Shown here: one piece after another, positions 61,828-64,000 of the stretch | Layout: every line of letters starts with the position of its first letter | How positions within the stretch are numbered: position 1 is the stretch's first letter | Assembly: GCF_037782385.1 (NCBI RefSeq) | Contig: NZ_JBBEXD010000001.1 | Location: 1-64,000, forward strand | DNA from: Ascidiimonas meishanensis | Lineage (GTDB): Bacteria; Bacteroidota; Bacteroidia; Flavobacteriales; Flavobacteriaceae | Length of the DNA: 64,000 bases | Direction: 5' to 3' | Program-made: the position numbers and the translations under genes | The notes under the pieces: model-generated | Database searches by the model: none | Told to the model about the DNA's origin: nothing | The model's input: only the letters and a program-made list of their open reading frames with translations

Positions 61828-62086
61828 TTTGAATATTTTTTGAAATTTCTCTAAAGTGTCGAAACATCGATGAAATAACGGATTTTTACGTTGAAATACA
61901 CTATTTCACTATTTTTTTAAAGAATTTTATGTTCAAAAAGTTTGTTTAGAACCTTTTTTTATATAATTTAGACCATGAAGATACAACTAAAAAAAAGCGT
62001 ATGATATAAGATTACTTTCTTCATTTATTGTTGCCCTAAAAACCCTTATAAAAACCGTTTTTATTTTAACCCCAAGAATAAAAATT

Positions 62087-64000
62087 ATGAAACAAAGCCT
62101 ACTCCGAACAGTATGCTATTTAATATACTGTTTAACCTTATGTAACATTTCGTTTGTCGCTGCTCAGCGACTCAATGCTCCTGATCTCTCTTTTACCTAT
62201 GCTTGCGTAAAAGATAATTTTAATAGCTTTAATACTATTGTTAGTTTTGAAGAGCGTATTTTTAATTCAGATAATTCATTTATTCTTGAATTATCGGATG
62301 CCAATGGAGACTTCAATAATCCATCTGTTCTTAAAACGATTAATGATCAAAATTACTCATTTGCCTTTGAAACCACTTTTGCTTTGCCATTAGATATTTC
62401 GGGGGAAGGTTATATGTTAAGAGTAAGAGCTACTTCACCAGAAATGGTAGGTCCAGCGTCCCAAGCTTTTCATGCATTTTATGTGCCGGAAGCAACACTC
62501 GTATTAAATAATTATACAGATGTAGCCATCTGCGGGGGTAACACGGCTACCATAAGTCTAAATCAGGAGGTAGCAGCTTCTTATATATGGTATAGAAATG
62601 GTAATTTTTACAAAGAAGGTGGCTCTAGTATAAATGTAAGTTCTTCTGGAGATTACTATGCAGAGCCTTATTATGGAGATTGTACTGGCAGTATTTATTC
62701 AAATATTATTAATGTTAGTTTTGGAGATGAGTTAAGTGCAGCCATAGTAGGGAGTGATGTTGTGGAGTCTTGCGAAGGAACTACACATATATTTAAAGCT
62801 TCAATAACTGATTCCTCATTAGAATATCAATGGTTCCTAGATGGAAATAGAATTGAAAATCTTCCAAATTATGCACCAGAATTAGCTGTAGATGTTAATC
62901 AGGGTTCTTATGGTGATTATACTTTAAAACTTATTAATGTTGGGGGATGTGAGGCGATATCACAAGAAGTTAGGTTGCAACCTAAGACTACTTCTGAAAC
63001 GATTTCTGCTGTAAGTCCTTTAGAAAATATTTTGTTGGACGGACAATCAACAGTTTTGAAGATAGCTACTTCTAGCACCAATCCAAGGATTACTTGGTAT
63101 AAAGATGAACAATTATTGAATAATGGTGGTACTTTTGAACTTAATGTGTCACAGCCTGGTGCATATTTTGCTAGGGTTACTGCTGCTGGTTCTTGTACCG
63201 GTATTATTGAATCCCCAGTTTTTACTGTAATGCAGCCAGTAAGCTTTACGGCAGCTATTGCACATGCTAATAATTATGAAACCTGTTTTAATACTAAAAC
63301 TTCACTAGAATTGCAAAGTATTATTGCTATTGCTGAAAATGGACTTGAGGTACGAGTTTCTGAAAACCTATATACTGAATTCAATTTGAATTGGAAAAAG
63401 AACGGAACGGCAATTAATCATTCACAGTCTATACTTTCTTTGAACTCTTATAATGAAAATGGGGACTATAAACTTGAGGCTTCCTACGGAGATATTCAAT
63501 TCACAACAAATACCCTAAGTGTACAATTAGGTATTCCAGAAAACGACATCATTTCAGATACTGATTTTATTTGTTCCAATAATGGCGCAGCAAATTTTTC
63601 TATCACAAATTATAACGGCGCAGTTTACAATTGGTATTTAGGTGAGAAATTAATTCGCACCTCTAACGAGTCTACTTTTACCGCAACGGAAGCAGGAAGC
63701 TACTCTGTAGAAACTATCTACAAAGGATGTGCTGTTTTCTCTGATTATTTTGAATTAAAACCATTTGGAGAAGATGTAGTAGAAATTTTTCCATCTCAAC
63801 AAGTATATATTCAAACGGGAGGTTCAGAAAATGTGTTCGCAAAAGGAGCTGATTCTTATCAATGGATTGATAGTAAGGGAATGGTGGTTTCAACTTCAAA
63901 CTCCTTTATCGCTATGGAAGAAGGCACTTTTTATTTAGTTGCTCAAAAAGATGGTTGTGAAATCCGCAAAGAAGTTACCGTAGCAATTTCAGATGTTACA
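62087..64000 (+). CDS. Large secreted Ig-repeat surface protein, 5' part (runs off the window)
   Basis: An open frame runs from the ATG at 62087 to the window edge without a stop (638 codons seen). A signal peptide (LLRTVCYLIYCLTLCNISFVAAQ) leads into a ~140-residue domain (LNAPDLSFTYACVKDNFNSF). Then at least six Ig-like repeats of ~80-100 residues follow, each marked by a Trp strand: YIWYRNGN, YQWFLDGNRI, ITWYKDEQLL, LNWKKNGTAI, YNWYLGEKLI and YQWIDSKG. Several repeats hold paired cysteines. This layout is typical of flavobacterial proteins ending in a gliding-motility/type IX secretion C-terminal domain, but that end is outside the window. A role in adhesion or gliding is inferred. Confidence 0.82.
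   Translation, partial: MKQSLLRTVCYLIYCLTLCNISFVAAQRLNAPDLSFTYACVKDNFNSFNTIVSFEERIFNSDNSFILELSDANGDFNNPSVLKTINDQNYSFAFETTFALPLDISGEGYMLRVRATSPEMVGPASQAFHAFYVPEATLVLNNYTDVAICGGNTATISLNQEVAASYIWYRNGNFYKEGGSSINVSSSGDYYAEPYYGDCTGSIYSNIINVSFGDELSAAIVGSDVVESCEGTTHIFKASITDSSLEYQWFLDGNRIENLPNYAPELAVDVNQGSYGDYTLKLINVGGCEAISQEVRLQPKTTSETISAVSPLENILLDGQSTVLKIATSSTNPRITWYKDEQLLNNGGTFELNVSQPGAYFARVTAAGSCTGIIESPVFTVMQPVSFTAAIAHANNYETCFNTKTSLELQSIIAIAENGLEVRVSENLYTEFNLNWKKNGTAINHSQSILSLNSYNENGDYKLEASYGDIQFTTNTLSVQLGIPENDIISDTDFICSNNGAANFSITNYNGAVYNWYLGEKLIRTSNESTFTATEAGSYSVETIYKGCAVFSDYFELKPFGEDVVEIFPSQQVYIQTGGSENVFAKGADSYQWIDSKGMVVSTSNSFIAMEEGTFYLVAQKDGCEIRKEVTVAISDVT

Noticed and set aside
1..64000. CRISPR array, prophage, toxin-antitoxin or defence island
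   Set aside because: I saw no regularly spaced direct repeats, integrase, phage structural genes or known defence motifs; gene content is core metabolism, repair and envelope.

Overview
The window looks like chromosomal DNA of a marine-type member of the Flavobacteriaceae (phylum Bacteroidota). The sequence is AT-rich and genes lack Shine-Dalgarno sites. Many genes are preceded by the Bacteroidota -7 promoter element TAnnTTTG. Gene neighbourhoods are typical of flavobacteria: dapF/GNAT/mltG, DUF6913/dapA, bamD/rpoZ/coaBC/DUF4835/recN, YbbR/coaE and trmD/rplS. There are also several lineage-restricted families and a large secreted Ig-repeat protein of the type exported by the type IX system. 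I saw no phage, transposon, CRISPR array, toxin-antitoxin or obvious defence island; most of the window is ordinary core genome.

Layout. 1-83: tail of an rRNA operon (3' end of 5S rRNA) and its terminator. 411-4895: tandem paralogous membrane proteins with a spermidine-synthase-like C-terminal domain. 5308-9737: a catabolic cluster of sodium/solute symporter, GH13 glycoside phosphorylase and glycerate kinase, best read as uptake and phosphorolysis of glucosylglycerate; the kinase gene carries a frameshift. 9772-17939 (minus): monomeric isocitrate dehydrogenase, rplS, trmD, a coiled-coil membrane protein, a long-form GAPDH and an HtrA protease. 18073-20627 (plus): dapF, an acetyltransferase, a truncated mltG and a small transglycosylase-like protein. 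20657-23353 (minus): RsmI-like methylase, low-molecular-weight phosphatase, dnaA.

23548-34028: thioesterase; a minus operon ribD-HAD-EamA-YigZ; a plus operon GNAT-prmC-LOG-ligA-membrane protein; then a 5'-nucleotidase split into two genes, facing a DUF6913 gene. 34030-46756 is an almost continuous plus-strand run: dapA, Kir-type K+ channel, bamD, rpoZ, coaBC, DUF4835, recN, fabI, glycosyltransferase, YbbR protein, coaE and a two-component system. 46813-55890 (minus): gluconate permease and kinase, miaA, a voltage-gated-type K+ channel, an exonuclease/GIY-YIG fusion, YggS, DUF1015, 3-hydroxybutyryl-CoA dehydrogenase and a Gfo/Idh/MocA oxidoreductase. 56047-61827: pcm, a DUF5686 outer-membrane protein, smpB, a lipoprotein, a histidine phosphatase and deoC. 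62087-64000: the start of a large Ig-repeat surface protein that runs off the window.

Points most worth following up: the inferred glucosylglycerate cluster and its frameshifted kinase; an MltG reduced to its N-terminal part; a set of genes whose -7 element ends only 4-7 bases before the start codon, suggesting leaderless or nearly leaderless mRNAs; a head-on overlapping promoter pair at 33474-33494; and a K+ channel gene with coding-like sequence upstream of any ATG. All functional statements come from reading motifs and context; no database search was run.
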